Notes: generated from the letters alone by a model not told the origin. Positions 47,569 through 57,266 are shown, counted from the first letter of the stretch. The stretch: DNA of 64,000 nucleotides from Herbiconiux daphne (GCF_024979295.1 NZ_JANLCJ010000005.1:1-64000), one strand, 5' to 3'. A program made the numbers and translations.

Positions 47569-48036
47569 ATGTCGTTCACGCCCCCTCCGCTCGACCAGCT
47601 GCCCGATTCGGCCATCGCACTGAACGCGATCGCGCCGGACTGGCGGTCGGCCGTGCGTCTCGCGGCCGAGGCGCTCGCGGCGGCCGGCTACTCCGACGTC
47701 GGCTACGGCGACCGCATGATCGCGCTCGTCGAGGAATACGGCCCCTACATCGTCATCGCGCCCGGCCTCGCCATGGCGCACGCCCGCCCGGGGTCCGACA
47801 TTCACGCCCCCGGCCTCGCCATCGTGACGCTCGCCGAGCCGGTGTCGTTCGGCCACGCCCACAACGACCCCGTGTCGGTGGTGATCGGGCTCGCCGCCAC
47901 CGAGAGCGACCAGCACGTGGCATCCGTCGCCACCCTGGCCAACGTCTTCAACGACGCCTCCGTCATTCCCGGGCTCGCCGCGGCGACCACGAAAGACGAG
48001 GTCAGGCAGCTGCTCGGCCGTATCCTGAAGCCATGA
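47569..48036 (+). CDS. PTS EIIA component, ascorbate/fructose-mannitol type
   Basis: 155 residues. The active-site histidine lies in YIVIAPGLAMAHARPG, followed by the family pattern SFGHAHNDPVSVVIGLAATE and HVASVATLANVF. This resembles UlaC/SgaA-type EIIA. It takes phosphate from HPr and passes it to EIIB. ATGA overlap with the EIIB gene; no EIIC is in the window. Confidence 0.88.
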   Translation: MSFTPPPLDQLPDSAIALNAIAPDWRSAVRLAAEALAAAGYSDVGYGDRMIALVEEYGPYIVIAPGLAMAHARPGSDIHAPGLAIVTLAEPVSFGHAHNDPVSVVIGLAATESDQHVASVATLANVFNDASVIPGLAAATTKDEVRQLLGRILKP

Positions 48037-48305
48037 AGATCGTCGCCATCTGCGGTGCCGGAATCGGCACGTCCGAGATTCTGCGCGTGAACGCCACGCG
48101 CGCTCTCGAGCGGCTCGACATCGAGGCCGAGGTCACGGCGACGGATGTCGCGAGCGTGGGGGTCGCGGCCGCCGACGCCCAGGTCATCCTCACGTCGCAG
48201 GAGCTCGTGGGCGCGATCGGCCCCACGAACGCCGACGTCGTGGTGATCGACAACTACTTCGACCTCGAGGAGATCACGGCGAAGCTCGAGATCGCCGTCG
48301 GCTGA
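48033..48305 (+). CDS. PTS EIIB component, ascorbate/galactitol type
   Basis: 90 residues with the phosphocysteine loop VAICGAGIGTSEILR near the N-terminus and a Rossmann-like fold, resembling UlaB/SgaB. Paired with EIIA, but the membrane EIIC is missing; the next feature is a palindrome and a convergent gene. The pair may serve a distant EIIC or a regulatory role. Confidence 0.87.
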   Translation: MKIVAICGAGIGTSEILRVNATRALERLDIEAEVTATDVASVGVAAADAQVILTSQELVGAIGPTNADVVVIDNYFDLEEITAKLEIAVG

Positions 48306-48312
48306 CCGACCT

Positions 48313-48388
48313 GGTTGACGGATGCCGAAATTTCGATGAGCGAGGTCATATACGGCCTCGGTCGTCGAAATTTCCGCATCCGTCAACC
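48313..48388. repeat. Long palindromic element, family A copy 2
   Basis: 33-nt arms (48313-48345, 48356-48388) with three mismatches and a 10-nt loop. The arm GGTTGACGGATGCCGAAATT matches copy 1 (3296-3373) in the GGTT..CGGATGC.GAAAT..CGA.GAGCGA pattern. Lies between the convergent EIIB and CDF genes. Confidence 0.85.
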
Positions 48389-48399
48389 GAAGGCGCCGC

Positions 48400-49368
48400 T
48401 CAGACGACCAGATCGCGGTCGCCGGGTGCCGACAACGTGAGCACGGCCTCGGCCACCCGTTCGTCGCGCTCGAGGTCGTTCTCGATGGTGCGCAGCGCCA
48501 CCGCCACGTCGCGCTCGGTGCGGTTGCCCACCACGTCGACCGCCGCGACCAGGAACACGGCGCCCGGCCCCGTGTACTCCAGGTGCAGGTAGGTGATGCG
48601 GTCGATGTCGGGCCGCTCGAGCAGCTCGCGCAACACGGCGCGGCGGGTGTCGTCGTCGACGACCTGGCCGAGCAGGAAGCGGCGGTTGCGGTTGATCAGC
48701 ACGATCGCCACGATGCCGAGCAGCACGCCGACGAGGATCGATCCGGCCGCGTCGAAGTAGGCCGAGCCCGTGAGCTGGTGCAACAGCACGCCGAGGAACG
48801 CCAGTCCCAGCCCGATCAGGGCCGCCGCGTCTTCGGCGAACACGGCCCGCAGGGTGGGGTTCGAGCTCGCGAGCACGTGCGAGAGGGTGCCCGTCATGCG
48901 CTCCTCGGCCGCCTTGTGGGCCTGGCGGTAGGCGCGCAGGAACGAGACGCCCTCGAGCACGAACGAGAGCGCGAGCACGATGTAGGCGATGAAGTAGTCG
49001 CTCGCCGGTTCCGGGTCGAAGAACTCCTGAACGCCGTGCTGGATCGAGACCACCGCGCCGGCCGTGAACAACCCGAAGGCCGCGAACATCGACCAGATGT
49101 AGGCGTCTTTGCCGTAGCCGAGCGGATGCGCCGGGTCGCGTCGCCGCTTCGACCGGCGTTCGGCGATGAGGAGGAAGATCTCGTTGCCCGTGTCGGCCCA
49201 GGAGTGCGCCGACTCGGCCACCATCGACGCCGACCCCGTGAGCATCGCCGCGATCGTCTTCGCGATGGCGATCAGCAGGTTCGCACCGAACGCCGTGATG
49301 ACGGTGAGCAGACTCTCCGAGGCGCCGCCGGGCTCGGGCGAAGCCTCTGCGGTGCCCCCGCCCGCCAT
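48400..49368 (-). CDS. Cation diffusion facilitator family transporter
   Basis: 322 residues with six TM segments and a C-terminal ferredoxin-like domain. Metal-site pattern is SMVAESAHSWADTGNEIFLL (TM2) and AEDAAALIGLGLAFLG (TM5). The AHSWADTGNE variant (H...D, with W) fits the group with uncertain metal specificity (Zn, Mn or Fe) related to human SLC30A9. Starts inside the poxB stop (ATGA). Confidence 0.88.
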   Translation of the reverse strand: MAGGGTAEASPEPGGASESLLTVITAFGANLLIAIAKTIAAMLTGSASMVAESAHSWADTGNEIFLLIAERRSKRRRDPAHPLGYGKDAYIWSMFAAFGLFTAGAVVSIQHGVQEFFDPEPASDYFIAYIVLALSFVLEGVSFLRAYRQAHKAAEERMTGTLSHVLASSNPTLRAVFAEDAAALIGLGLAFLGVLLHQLTGSAYFDAAGSILVGVLLGIVAIVLINRNRRFLLGQVVDDDTRRAVLRELLERPDIDRITYLHLEYTGPGAVFLVAAVDVVGNRTERDVAVALRTIENDLERDERVAEAVLTLSAPGDRDLVV

Positions 49369-51101
49369 CAGTCGAACAGCCGTCGGAACACGTTCGTGTC
49401 GGCCAGGTCGACCAGCTCGTCGCCGCGGCCCGACACCACCGTGCGGAGGGCGTAGAGGGTGAACCCCTTCACCTGCGCCGCGGTGATCGCCGGCGGAATG
49501 GACAGCTCCTGGCGGGCCGTGACCACGTCGATGAGCGCGGGGCCGTCGTGCGCGAACGCCGCGCGTATCGCCCCCTCGAGGTCGTCGGGCTTCTCGACCC
49601 GTTGACCGTGAATGCCCATCGCGTTGGCGACGTCGGCGAAGTTCGGGTTGTCGAGACCGGTGCCGAAGTTCACGAACCCGGCCGCCTTCATCTCGACCTC
49701 GACGAAGTTGAGCGAGGAGTTGTTGAACACCACGATCTTCACGGGCAGCTCGTTCTGCCGGATGGTCAGCAGCTCGCCGAAAAGCATCGCCAGCCCGCCG
49801 TCACCGGCGAGCGCGATCACCTGCCGGTCGGGAAAGGCCGATTGTGCGCCGATCGCGTGCGGCACCGCATTGGCCATCGTGCCGTGGCTGAACGACCCGA
49901 TCAGCCGGCGCGACCCGTTCATGGTGAGATAGCGGGCGGCCCAGACCACGGGGGAGCCGACATCCGGAATGAATACCGCGTCGTCGGTGGCCAGCTCGCT
50001 CACCAGCCGCGCGACGTACTGCGGATGGATCGGCTCACGGTTGCGGTCGTTGTCGGCCAGCCCGTCGAGTTCTTTGCGCGTCTTCGCGTAGTGCGCGGTC
50101 GACGAGTCGAGGTGGCGGCTGCTCTTCTTGGCATCGAGGAGCGGCAGTAGGGCGTCGACGGTGTCGCCCACGTCGCCCACGAGGCCGAGATCGATCGGGG
50201 TGCGCCGGCCGAGGTTCTCACCCCGGATGTCGACCTGCACGATCGTCGCCTTCGACGGGTAGAACTGCGGGTAGGGAAAGTCGGTGCCGAGCATCAGCAG
50301 CGCGTCACAGCTCTCCATGGCCCGGTAGCCCGACGCGAAGCCGAGCAGCCCCGTCATGCCGACGTCGTAGGGGTTGTCGTATTCGAGGAACTCCTTGCCC
50401 CGCAGCGCGTGCACGATCGGCGCCTTGAGCTTCTCGGCCAGCGCCACCACCTGGTCGTGCGCGCCTTCGGTGCCGGCGCCGCCGAGGATGGTGACCTTCT
50501 TCGCCGAGTTCAGGATGCCGGCCGCCCGCGCCAGCTCGCTGTCGACCGGCCGCACGACGCTCTTGGTCGCGACGATCGGGGCCGACTTCTTGCGACCGGC
50601 AGAGTCGGCGAGAAACACCTCGCCCGGAACCACGACCACGGCCACGCCGCGCCGCTCGATCGCCGTGCGCATCGCGATCTCGAGCACCCGCGGCAGCTGC
50701 TCGGGAATGCTCACGAGCTCGCAGTAGACGCTGCACTCGCGGAAGAGCTCTTGCGGGTGGGTCTCCTGAAAGTAGGTGCTGCCGATCTCGGCCGTGGGAA
50801 TCTGCGCGGCGATGGCGAGCACCGGCACCCGGCTGCGGTTGGCGTCGAAGAGCCCGTTGATCAGGTGCAGGTTGCCCGGGCCGCAGCTGCCGGCGCACAC
50901 GGTCAGGTCGCCGGTGAGGGCCGCCTCCGCCGCCGCGGCGAACGCCGCCGCCTCCTCGTGACGCACGTGGGCCCACTCGACGGTGTCGGCGCGGCGGATG
51001 GCGTCGGTGAAGCCGTTGAGTGAGTCACCCGGCAACCCGTAGACCCGCTCGACGCCGGCATCCGCGATGATCTCGACGATGGTGTCGGCGACTGTCGCCA
51101 T
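49368..51101 (-). CDS. poxB: Pyruvate dehydrogenase (quinone)-like, thiamine diphosphate dependent
   Basis: 577 residues. The three TPP-family domains are visible: PYR (RVYGLPGDSLNGFTDAIRR; HVRHEEAAAFAAAAEAALTG), central (HALRGKEFLEYDNPYDVGMT) and PP (GDGGLAMLFGELLTI, VVFNNSSLNFVEVEMKAAG). It matches PoxB more closely than acetolactate synthase and would oxidise pyruvate to acetate and CO2, reducing quinone. The C-terminal membrane-binding peptide cannot be judged. Coupled to the CDF gene. Confidence 0.88.
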   Translation of the reverse strand: MATVADTIVEIIADAGVERVYGLPGDSLNGFTDAIRRADTVEWAHVRHEEAAAFAAAAEAALTGDLTVCAGSCGPGNLHLINGLFDANRSRVPVLAIAAQIPTAEIGSTYFQETHPQELFRECSVYCELVSIPEQLPRVLEIAMRTAIERRGVAVVVVPGEVFLADSAGRKKSAPIVATKSVVRPVDSELARAAGILNSAKKVTILGGAGTEGAHDQVVALAEKLKAPIVHALRGKEFLEYDNPYDVGMTGLLGFASGYRAMESCDALLMLGTDFPYPQFYPSKATIVQVDIRGENLGRRTPIDLGLVGDVGDTVDALLPLLDAKKSSRHLDSSTAHYAKTRKELDGLADNDRNREPIHPQYVARLVSELATDDAVFIPDVGSPVVWAARYLTMNGSRRLIGSFSHGTMANAVPHAIGAQSAFPDRQVIALAGDGGLAMLFGELLTIRQNELPVKIVVFNNSSLNFVEVEMKAAGFVNFGTGLDNPNFADVANAMGIHGQRVEKPDDLEGAIRAAFAHDGPALIDVVTARQELSIPPAITAAQVKGFTLYALRTVVSGRGDELVDLADTNVFRRLFD

Positions 51102-51153
51102 GGCTGCCTCGATTCTCTCGACCTGCCACCACGCTAGTCCCGCGACGGCCCGC

Positions 51154-53025
51154 TCAGGAGATGTGGTCGCGGATGCCGCCCTCGAGTCGCTGCAGGGTCT
51201 CGGTGACGGCGTCGCGGCGCTCGCCGAGGCCGCCGGCGGTGCTCCAGGCGTCGAGGTAGATCTTGAGCTTGGGTTCGGTGCCGCTCGGCCGCACCATCAC
51301 CCGGGCCCCCGGCAGCGAGAGGCGCAGCACGTCGCTCGGCGGAATGCCGGCCCCGCCCTGGGCCAGGTCGTCGATGCGCTCCACCGGAACGCCGCCGAGG
51401 TCGGCGGGGGGTGCGGTGCGCAGGCGCTCCATCACGTGGGCGATCTGGGCGAGGTCGCTGACGCGCAGCGAGATCTGCACCGAGCCGTAGTGGCCGAAGC
51501 GTTCGCTGAACTCGTCGAGGCGGTCGGCGACGGTGCGACCGGATGCCGCGAGCTCGTCGGCGAGCGAGAGGAATGCGATCGCGGCCGAGATGCCGTCTTT
51601 GTCGCGCACCGTCTCGGGGTTCACCAGGTAACCCAGCGCCTCCTCGTATCCGAACACGAGGCCGGGCGTGCGCGAGACCCACTTGAACCCGGTGAGCGTC
51701 TCGGCGAAGCCGAGACCGTAGGCGCGGGCGACGACGCCGAGTGCGGGCGACGACACGATCGAGCAGGCCAGTGCCGACGACGCCGCGCGGCCGGCGGCCT
51801 GGGCCGCTTCGGCGGCCCGCCAGCCGAGCAGCTGGCCCACCTCGTTGCCGGTGAGCCGGCGGTAGCCCGACTCGAACGCCGCGTCGGGGAGGGCGATGGC
51901 GAGCCGGTCGGCATCCGGGTCGTTCGCAATGATGAGGTCGGCACCGGCGGCCCGGGCCGCCTCGTAGGAGAGGTCGAGGGCGCCCGGCTCCTCGGGGTTG
52001 GGGAACGAGACCGTCGGGAACGCGGAGTCGGGCTCGATCTGCGCCGACACCAGCTCGGGGCGGGCGAACCCGGCGGCATCCAGCACCCGCGCGAACGTCT
52101 CCCACCCCACCCCATGCATCGCCGTGTACACAACCCCCAGGCTCCCGGCTCGCCGAGTTGCGCCAAAGTGACCATCTCCCGTTCCGGGAGGGTCACTTTG
52201 GCGCAACTCGGCGAGCGGGGAGGGAGGAGTGGCGATCGCGGCGGTGACGGCGACATAGCGGTCGACCACGGTCTCGTCGGCGATCTCGTAAGAGTCGGAG
52301 CGGGGCACGTCGGGCAGCTCGACCGTCGCCGCGACGCGGTCGATGGCGGCCGCGATCTCGGCGTCGGCCGGCGGGATGATCTGCGACCCCGCGTCGGCGT
52401 CGCCGAGGTAGACCTTATAGCCGTTGTCGCGCGGCGGGTTGTGCGAGGCGGTCACCATCACGCCCGCACTCGTGCCGAGGTCGCGCACCGCGAACGCCAC
52501 GAGCGGCGTCGGCAGCAGACGGGGCAACAGGATGGCGCGCACCCCGGCGCCCGCCATGATCTCGGCGGTGTCGGTCGCGAACACGCGGGAGTTCTTGCGC
52601 CCGTCGTAGCCGATCACGATCGAGGGGCGGGTTCCGGGCTCGGCGCGCTCGAGCAGGAAGGCGGCAAGACCCGCGGCCGCTTGCCCCACGAGCACGCGGT
52701 TCATGCGGTTGGGGCCCGCGGCGAGTTCGCCTCGGAGGCCCGCCGTGCCGAACGCGAGCCGCGAGCCGAACCGCGAGCGCAGGTCGGCCACCGCATCGGG
52801 GTGACTCGCGCCCACCCGGCGGAGCAGCATGTGCAGCTCGTCGTGGGTCTCGGGGTCGGGATCCTGGTTGAGCCAGGCGACGGCCTGCTCGACGAGCACC
52901 TCGACGTCGTTCATCGCCTCGCCGTCGTCGACACCGATGCCGCCGGGACCGTCGGCGGCAGCGCCCCCGTCGCGCCCGTCGTCAGCCCCGCCGATGCCGC
53001 CGCTCTCGCTCACCGACGGGCTCAC
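51154..53025 (-). CDS. Phosphosugar mutase (PGM/PMM or phosphopentomutase) with an in-frame palindromic insertion
   Basis: 623 residues from GTG 53025 (GTGA overlap with PNP); ATG 52914 is an alternative that removes a Gly/Asp-rich N-terminus. Phosphoserine loop VTASHNPPRDNGYKVY (about S194), metal loop NDPDADR (about 369), sugar loop FGYEEALGY and phosphate loop RPSGTEPKLKIY are intact. Residues about 271-293 (LAELRQSDPPGTGDGHFGAT...) are encoded by palindrome family B copy 3, inserted between the DRYVAV helix and the VVYTAMHGVG strand that are normally adjacent. The position before domain 3 should tolerate a loop. Next to PNP and far from glycogen genes, so ribose-1-phosphate to ribose-5-phosphate is a likely reaction. 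Confidence 0.92.
   Translation of the reverse strand: MSPSVSESGGIGGADDGRDGGAAADGPGGIGVDDGEAMNDVEVLVEQAVAWLNQDPDPETHDELHMLLRRVGASHPDAVADLRSRFGSRLAFGTAGLRGELAAGPNRMNRVLVGQAAAGLAAFLLERAEPGTRPSIVIGYDGRKNSRVFATDTAEIMAGAGVRAILLPRLLPTPLVAFAVRDLGTSAGVMVTASHNPPRDNGYKVYLGDADAGSQIIPPADAEIAAAIDRVAATVELPDVPRSDSYEIADETVVDRYVAVTAAIATPPSPLAELRQSDPPGTGDGHFGATRRAGSLGVVYTAMHGVGWETFARVLDAAGFARPELVSAQIEPDSAFPTVSFPNPEEPGALDLSYEAARAAGADLIIANDPDADRLAIALPDAAFESGYRRLTGNEVGQLLGWRAAEAAQAAGRAASSALACSIVSSPALGVVARAYGLGFAETLTGFKWVSRTPGLVFGYEEALGYLVNPETVRDKDGISAAIAFLSLADELAASGRTVADRLDEFSERFGHYGSVQISLRVSDLAQIAHVMERLRTAPPADLGGVPVERIDDLAQGGAGIPPSDVLRLSLPGARVMVRPSGTEPKLKIYLDAWSTAGGLGERRDAVTETLQRLEGGIRDHIS
52149..52215. repeat. 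Palindromic element, family B copy 3, inside a coding sequence
   Basis: 25-bp perfect arms (52149-52173, 52191-52215) with the CTCGCCGAGTTGCGCCAAAG core and a 17-nt loop folding as CTCCCG-TTC-CGGGAG. Total 67 bp, the same architecture as the intergenic copies. The mutase reading frame stays open through it on the minus strand. Confidence 0.95.
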
Positions 53026-53855
53026 AGTGCGGAGACGACCCGGGCGAGCAGGTCGCCGATGACGCCCTCGGCGTTCTTGCCGGCCTCGATCACCTCGGCG
53101 TGACTGAGCGGGGTCTTCTGGATGCCGGCCGCGAGGTTCGTGATCAGCGAGAAGCCGAGCACCTCGAGCCCTGCCTGGCGCGCCGCGATCGCTTCGAGCG
53201 CGGTCGACATGCCGACGATGTGGCCGCCGAAGGTCTTCGCCATCTGCACCTCGGCGGGCGTCTCATACTGCGGGCCGCGGAACTGCACGTAGACGCCGTC
53301 GTCGAGCGAGGAGTCGATCGACCGCGCCACGTCGCGCAGGCGACTGGAGTAGAGGTCGGTCAGATCGACGAACGTCGCCCCCTCGAGCGGCGAGTCGCCG
53401 GTCAGGTTGATGTGGTCGCTGATGAGCACGGGGGTGCCCGGGGTCCAGGTCTCTTTGATGCCGCCGGCCCCGTTGGTGAGCACCATCACGGTGGCACCGG
53501 TCGCGGCGGCGGTGCGCACGCTGTGCACCACGTGGCGCACGCCGTGGCCCTCGTAGTAGTGGGTGCGGGCGCCGATCACGAGCGCGCGCTTGCCGTTCGG
53601 CAGCAGGATGGAACGCAGGGTTCCGACATGGCCGGGCACCGCGGGCATGCTGAAGCCCACGACATCCGTCGCCGGGATGTTCGCGACCGTCTCGCCGAGC
53701 AGATCGGCCGCTTTGCCCCATCCGCTGCCGAGGGTGAGGGCGATGTCGTGGTGAGCCGCGCCGGTGAGTTCGGCGATCTGCGCGGCCGCCTCGCGGGCGA
53801 CGTCGAAGGGATCGGTCTCGGGGATGTCGAGCGGGTTGGTGCTGGTGGAGGCCAT
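53022..53855 (-). CDS. punA: Purine nucleoside phosphorylase, trimeric type
   Basis: 277 residues. Phosphate loop ALTLGSGWG, RTHYYEGHG, base-site FRGPQYETPAEVQM and VGMSTALEAIAARQ, and SLITNLAAGIQ. It phosphorolyses inosine and guanosine to base and ribose-1-phosphate, which the overlapping mutase gene product can convert further. Receives inosine from Add. Confidence 0.96.
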   Translation of the reverse strand: MASTSTNPLDIPETDPFDVAREAAAQIAELTGAAHHDIALTLGSGWGKAADLLGETVANIPATDVVGFSMPAVPGHVGTLRSILLPNGKRALVIGARTHYYEGHGVRHVVHSVRTAAATGATVMVLTNGAGGIKETWTPGTPVLISDHINLTGDSPLEGATFVDLTDLYSSRLRDVARSIDSSLDDGVYVQFRGPQYETPAEVQMAKTFGGHIVGMSTALEAIAARQAGLEVLGFSLITNLAAGIQKTPLSHAEVIEAGKNAEGVIGDLLARVVSAL

Positions 53856-53963
53856 TCATCCACTCTATTCAACGGATGCCGCTCGTGCCGAGTCACGGGG
53901 GGTGCCTCGCGTTCACGCAGCATTGGTTTGGTCGGCGTGCGGCTTACCGGGAGAATGGGCGGC

Positions 53964-55400
53964 ATGGCCTATGAGTTCGAGCGCAAGCAGAGAGTCGCCG
54001 TCGTCGGGGGAGGCCCCGGAGGCTACGAGGCGGCGATCGCCGGAGCACAGCTCGGCGCCGACGTGACCCTCGTCGAGCAGGTCGGCGTGGGCGGCTCGGC
54101 CGTGATCACCGACGTGGTGCCGTCGAAGACGCTCATCGCCGTGGCCGAGGCCACCAACGCCATCGGCGAGGCCGCCGATCTCGGGGTGCAGTTCTTCAGC
54201 CGCAACGAGAACGGGCGGCCGGTGCGGCCCGAAGTGGCGGTGAACCTGGCCCAGGTCAACAAGCGTCTGCTGGGGCTGGCTCGTCAGCAGTCCGAAGACA
54301 TGCGCGCCAACCTCATCCGCGCGGGCGTCAAGATCATCTCGGGTCACGGCCGCCTCGACGGCCCCGACTCGGTCGTGGTGTCGACCTCGGCGGGCCCCGA
54401 GGGCACCGATTTCGACCAGGTGGATGCCGACACGATCGTGATCTCGGTGGGCGCGAGCCCCCGCATCCTGCCGTCGGCGGTGCCCGATGGTGAGCGCATC
54501 TTCACCTGGACCCAGCTCTACAGCCTCACCGCCGTGCCCGAGCACCTGATCGTGGTGGGGTCGGGTGTCACCGGTGCGGAGTTCGCGTCGGCCTACACGG
54601 CCCTCGGTTCGAAGGTGACGCTCATCTCGTCGCGCGATCAGGTGCTGCCGGGCGAAGACGCCGACGCCGCGGCCGTGATCGAGAACGTGTTCAAGCGCAA
54701 CGGCATGACCGTGCTGTCGAAGTCGCGCGCCGACTCGGTCGAGCGCACGGCGGCCGGTGTCGTGGCGACGCTCTCCGACGGCACCAAGGTCGAGGGCACG
54801 CACTGCCTGATGGCGGTCGGTTCGATTCCGAACACGAAGGGCATCGGCCTCGAGGAGGCCGGCATCCAGTTGTCGGATTCCGGGCACATCCGCGTGAACC
54901 GCGTGGCCCGCACGAGCGCCCCCAACATCTACGCGGCGGGCGACTGCACGACGTTCCTGCCCCTGGCCTCGGTGGCGTCGATGCAGGGGCGCACGGCGAT
55001 GTTCCACGCCATGGGCGACGCCGTGAACCCGACCGAGCTGCGCAACGTCGCCTCGAACATCTTCACGCAGCCCCAGATCGCCACGGTGGGCTGGACCCAG
55101 CGCCAGATCGAGGAGGGCATCGCCCAGGGCGACATCTACAAGCTGCCGCTCGCCTCGAACCCGCGGGCGAAGATGATGGGCATCAAAGACGGCTTCGTGA
55201 AGCTGTTCGCCCGCACCGGTTCGGGCACCGTCATCGGTGGGGTCGTCGTGGCGCCGAACGCCTCGGAACTCATCTTCCCGATCGCTCTCGCGGTCGAACA
55301 CCGCCTCACCGTCGACCAGGTCTCCCGCGCCTTCACCGTCTACCCGAGCCTCTCGGGCAGCATCTCGGATGCCGCGCGGGCCATGCACATCGTGCTCTAG
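53964..55400 (+). CDS. lpdA: LpdA-like NAD(P)H-quinone oxidoreductase, flavoprotein disulphide reductase family
   Basis: 478 residues from ATG 53964 with GGGAG ten bases upstream; ATG 53955 is in frame but too close. FAD site VAVVGGGPGGYEAAIAGAQL, NAD site LIVVGSGVTGAEFASAY, AAGDCT. The redox CxxxxC is replaced (VGVGGSAVITDVVPSKTL), so it cannot be a dihydrolipoamide dehydrogenase. This matches mycobacterial LpdA (Rv3303c), an NAD(P)H:quinone reductase. Divergent from PNP. Confidence 0.93.
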   Translation: MAYEFERKQRVAVVGGGPGGYEAAIAGAQLGADVTLVEQVGVGGSAVITDVVPSKTLIAVAEATNAIGEAADLGVQFFSRNENGRPVRPEVAVNLAQVNKRLLGLARQQSEDMRANLIRAGVKIISGHGRLDGPDSVVVSTSAGPEGTDFDQVDADTIVISVGASPRILPSAVPDGERIFTWTQLYSLTAVPEHLIVVGSGVTGAEFASAYTALGSKVTLISSRDQVLPGEDADAAAVIENVFKRNGMTVLSKSRADSVERTAAGVVATLSDGTKVEGTHCLMAVGSIPNTKGIGLEEAGIQLSDSGHIRVNRVARTSAPNIYAAGDCTTFLPLASVASMQGRTAMFHAMGDAVNPTELRNVASNIFTQPQIATVGWTQRQIEEGIAQGDIYKLPLASNPRAKMMGIKDGFVKLFARTGSGTVIGGVVVAPNASELIFPIALAVEHRLTVDQVSRAFTVYPSLSGSISDAARAMHIVL

Positions 55401-55408
55401 CGTCGAAA

Positions 55409-55468
55409 AAGCTGCAAAAAAAGAAGACCGAGGGCGTATAGGCCCTCGGTCCGTCTTATTTGCAGCTT
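55409..55468. terminator. Bidirectional terminator between lpdA and accA
   Basis: 27-nt arms (55409-55435, 55442-55468; AAGCTGCAAA...GACCGAGGGC) pair with a few mismatches around a 6-nt loop, flanked by A- and T-rich tracts suitable for both convergent genes. Confidence 0.85.
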
Positions 55469-55472
55469 TATT

Positions 55473-57266
55473 TCACGCCGAGATGTCGAGCAGCACGTGG
55501 CCCGACGACACCGTCGACCCCACGATCGCCGAGATGTTGGCGATCGTGCCGTCTTTGTGGGCGGTGATGGGCTGCTCCATCTTCATGGCCTCGAGCACGA
55601 GCACGAGGTCACCCTTCACGACCTTGTCGCCGTCCTCGACCGCGATCTTCACGACGGTGGCCTGCATCGGGGCCTTGACCGAGTCGCCCGTGGCGGTCGA
55701 CTGGCCGGCCGACGAGGCGCCGCGGCGACGAGGGGCGGCGCCGGCGGTGCTGCCCGCACCTCCGCCGTGCGAGGCGGCGCGGGCGCCGGCCGCCACGAGG
55801 CGAGCGGGCAGGGCCACCTCGACGCGCTTGCCATTGACCTCGACGATCACGGTGCGGCGCTCGGCGGCCGGTGCGGCGTCTTCGAGCGACCCGCTCCACG
55901 GCTCGGCGGGGTTGACGTATTCGGTTTCGATCCAGCGGGTGTAGACCGAGAACGGCTCGCCGTCTTCGGGGGCGAACGCGGGGTTGCGCACCACGTCGCG
56001 GTGGAACGGCAGCACCGTCGGCAGACCGGCCACCTCGAACTCGTCGAGCGCGCGGCGGGCACGGTCGAGGGCGTCTTCGCGGGTCGATCCGGTGACGATG
56101 AGCTTGGCGAGCAGCGAATCGAACGAGCCCGAGATCACGTCGCCGGCCTGAACGCCCGAGTCGACGCGCACGCCGGGGCCGCCGGCGGGCTTGAACACGT
56201 GGATTGGCCCGGGCGAGGGCAGGAACCCGCGCCCCGGGTCTTCGCCGTTGATGCGGAACTCGAACGAGTGGCCGTGCGGCACCGGGTCGTCGTAGTCGAG
56301 CGTGCCCCCCTCGGCGATGCGGAACTGCTCGCGCACGAGGTCGATTCCGGTGACCTCTTCGGAGACCGGATGCTCGACCTGCAGTCGCGTGTTCACCTCG
56401 AGGAACGAGACGGTGCCGTCTTTGCCGATCAGGAACTCGCAGGTGCCGGCGCCGAGGTAGCCGACCTCTTTCAGGATCGCCTTCGACGATTCGTAGAGCA
56501 GCGCGGTCTGCTCCGCGTTGAGGTAGGGTGCGGGAGCCTCTTCGACGAGCTTCTGGTGGCGTCGTTGCAGCGAGCAGTCGCGGGTCGAGACCACGACGAC
56601 GTTGCCGTAGGCGTCGGCGAGGCACTGGGTCTCGACGTGTCGAGGCTGGTCGAGGTATTTCTCGACGAAGCACTCGCCGCGGCCGAACGCCGCGATCGCC
56701 TCACGGGTGGCCGACTCGAACAGCTCGGGCACCTCTTCGATGGTGCGCGCGACCTTGAGGCCGCGACCGCCGCCGCCGAAGGCCGCTTTGATGGCGACGG
56801 GCAGACCGTGGATGGCGACGAAGTCGAGCACCTCGTCGGCGCCGCTCACCGGGTCGATGGTGCCGGGGGCCAGCGGCGCCCCGACCTTCTCGGCCACGTG
56901 ACGGGCCGAGACCTTGTCGCCGAGCTTCTCGATCGCGTCGGGTGACGGACCGATCCAGGTGAGGCCGGCGCCGATCACGGCGCGCGCGAAGTCGGCGTTC
57001 TCGGCCAGGAAGCCGTAGCCCGGGTGCACGGCGTCGGCGCCGGAACGACGGGCGATCGACAGGATCTTGTCGATCACGAGATAGGTCTCGGCACTCGTGG
57101 TGCCGTCGAGGGCGTACGCCTCGTCGGCCAGCTGAGCGTGCAGGGCGTCGCGATCCTGGTCGGCGTAGACCGCCACCGAGGCGATTCCGCTGTCGCGGGC
57201 CGCCCTGATCACTCGAACTGCGATCTCGCCTCTGTTGGCGATGAGGACCTTGGTGATTCGCGGCAT
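55473..57266 (-). CDS. accA3: Acyl-CoA carboxylase alpha subunit (biotin carboxylase plus BCCP)
   Basis: 597 residues. Biotin carboxylase domain: [22 protein letters not shown] loop [48 protein letters not shown]-terminal biotinyl domain with EAMKMEQPI about 35 residues from the end. An Ala/Gly/Arg-rich linker joins them. It forms acetyl- and propionyl-CoA carboxylases with a beta subunit not in the window; the epsilon subunit is at 63.6 kb. Confidence 0.96.
   Translation of the reverse strand: MPRITKVLIANRGEIAVRVIRAARDSGIASVAVYADQDRDALHAQLADEAYALDGTTSAETYLVIDKILSIARRSGADAVHPGYGFLAENADFARAVIGAGLTWIGPSPDAIEKLGDKVSARHVAEKVGAPLAPGTIDPVSGADEVLDFVAIHGLPVAIKAAFGGGGRGLKVARTIEEVPELFESATREAIAAFGRGECFVEKYLDQPRHVETQCLADAYGNVVVVSTRDCSLQRRHQKLVEEAPAPYLNAEQTALLYESSKAILKEVGYLGAGTCEFLIGKDGTVSFLEVNTRLQVEHPVSEEVTGIDLVREQFRIAEGGTLDYDDPVPHGHSFEFRINGEDPGRGFLPSPGPIHVFKPAGGPGVRVDSGVQAGDVISGSFDSLLAKLIVTGSTREDALDRARRALDEFEVAGLPTVLPFHRDVVRNPAFAPEDGEPFSVYTRWIETEYVNPAEPWSGSLEDAAPAAERRTVIVEVNGKRVEVALPARLVAAGARAASHGGGAGSTAGAAPRRRGASSAGQSTATGDSVKAPMQATVVKIAVEDGDKVVKGDLVLVLEAMKMEQPITAHKDGTIANISAIVGSTVSSGHVLLDISA

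Noticed and set aside
53964..55400. Annotation as dihydrolipoamide dehydrogenase
   Set aside because: The redox-active CxxxxC is missing, so the quinone-reductase (LpdA) assignment fits better.
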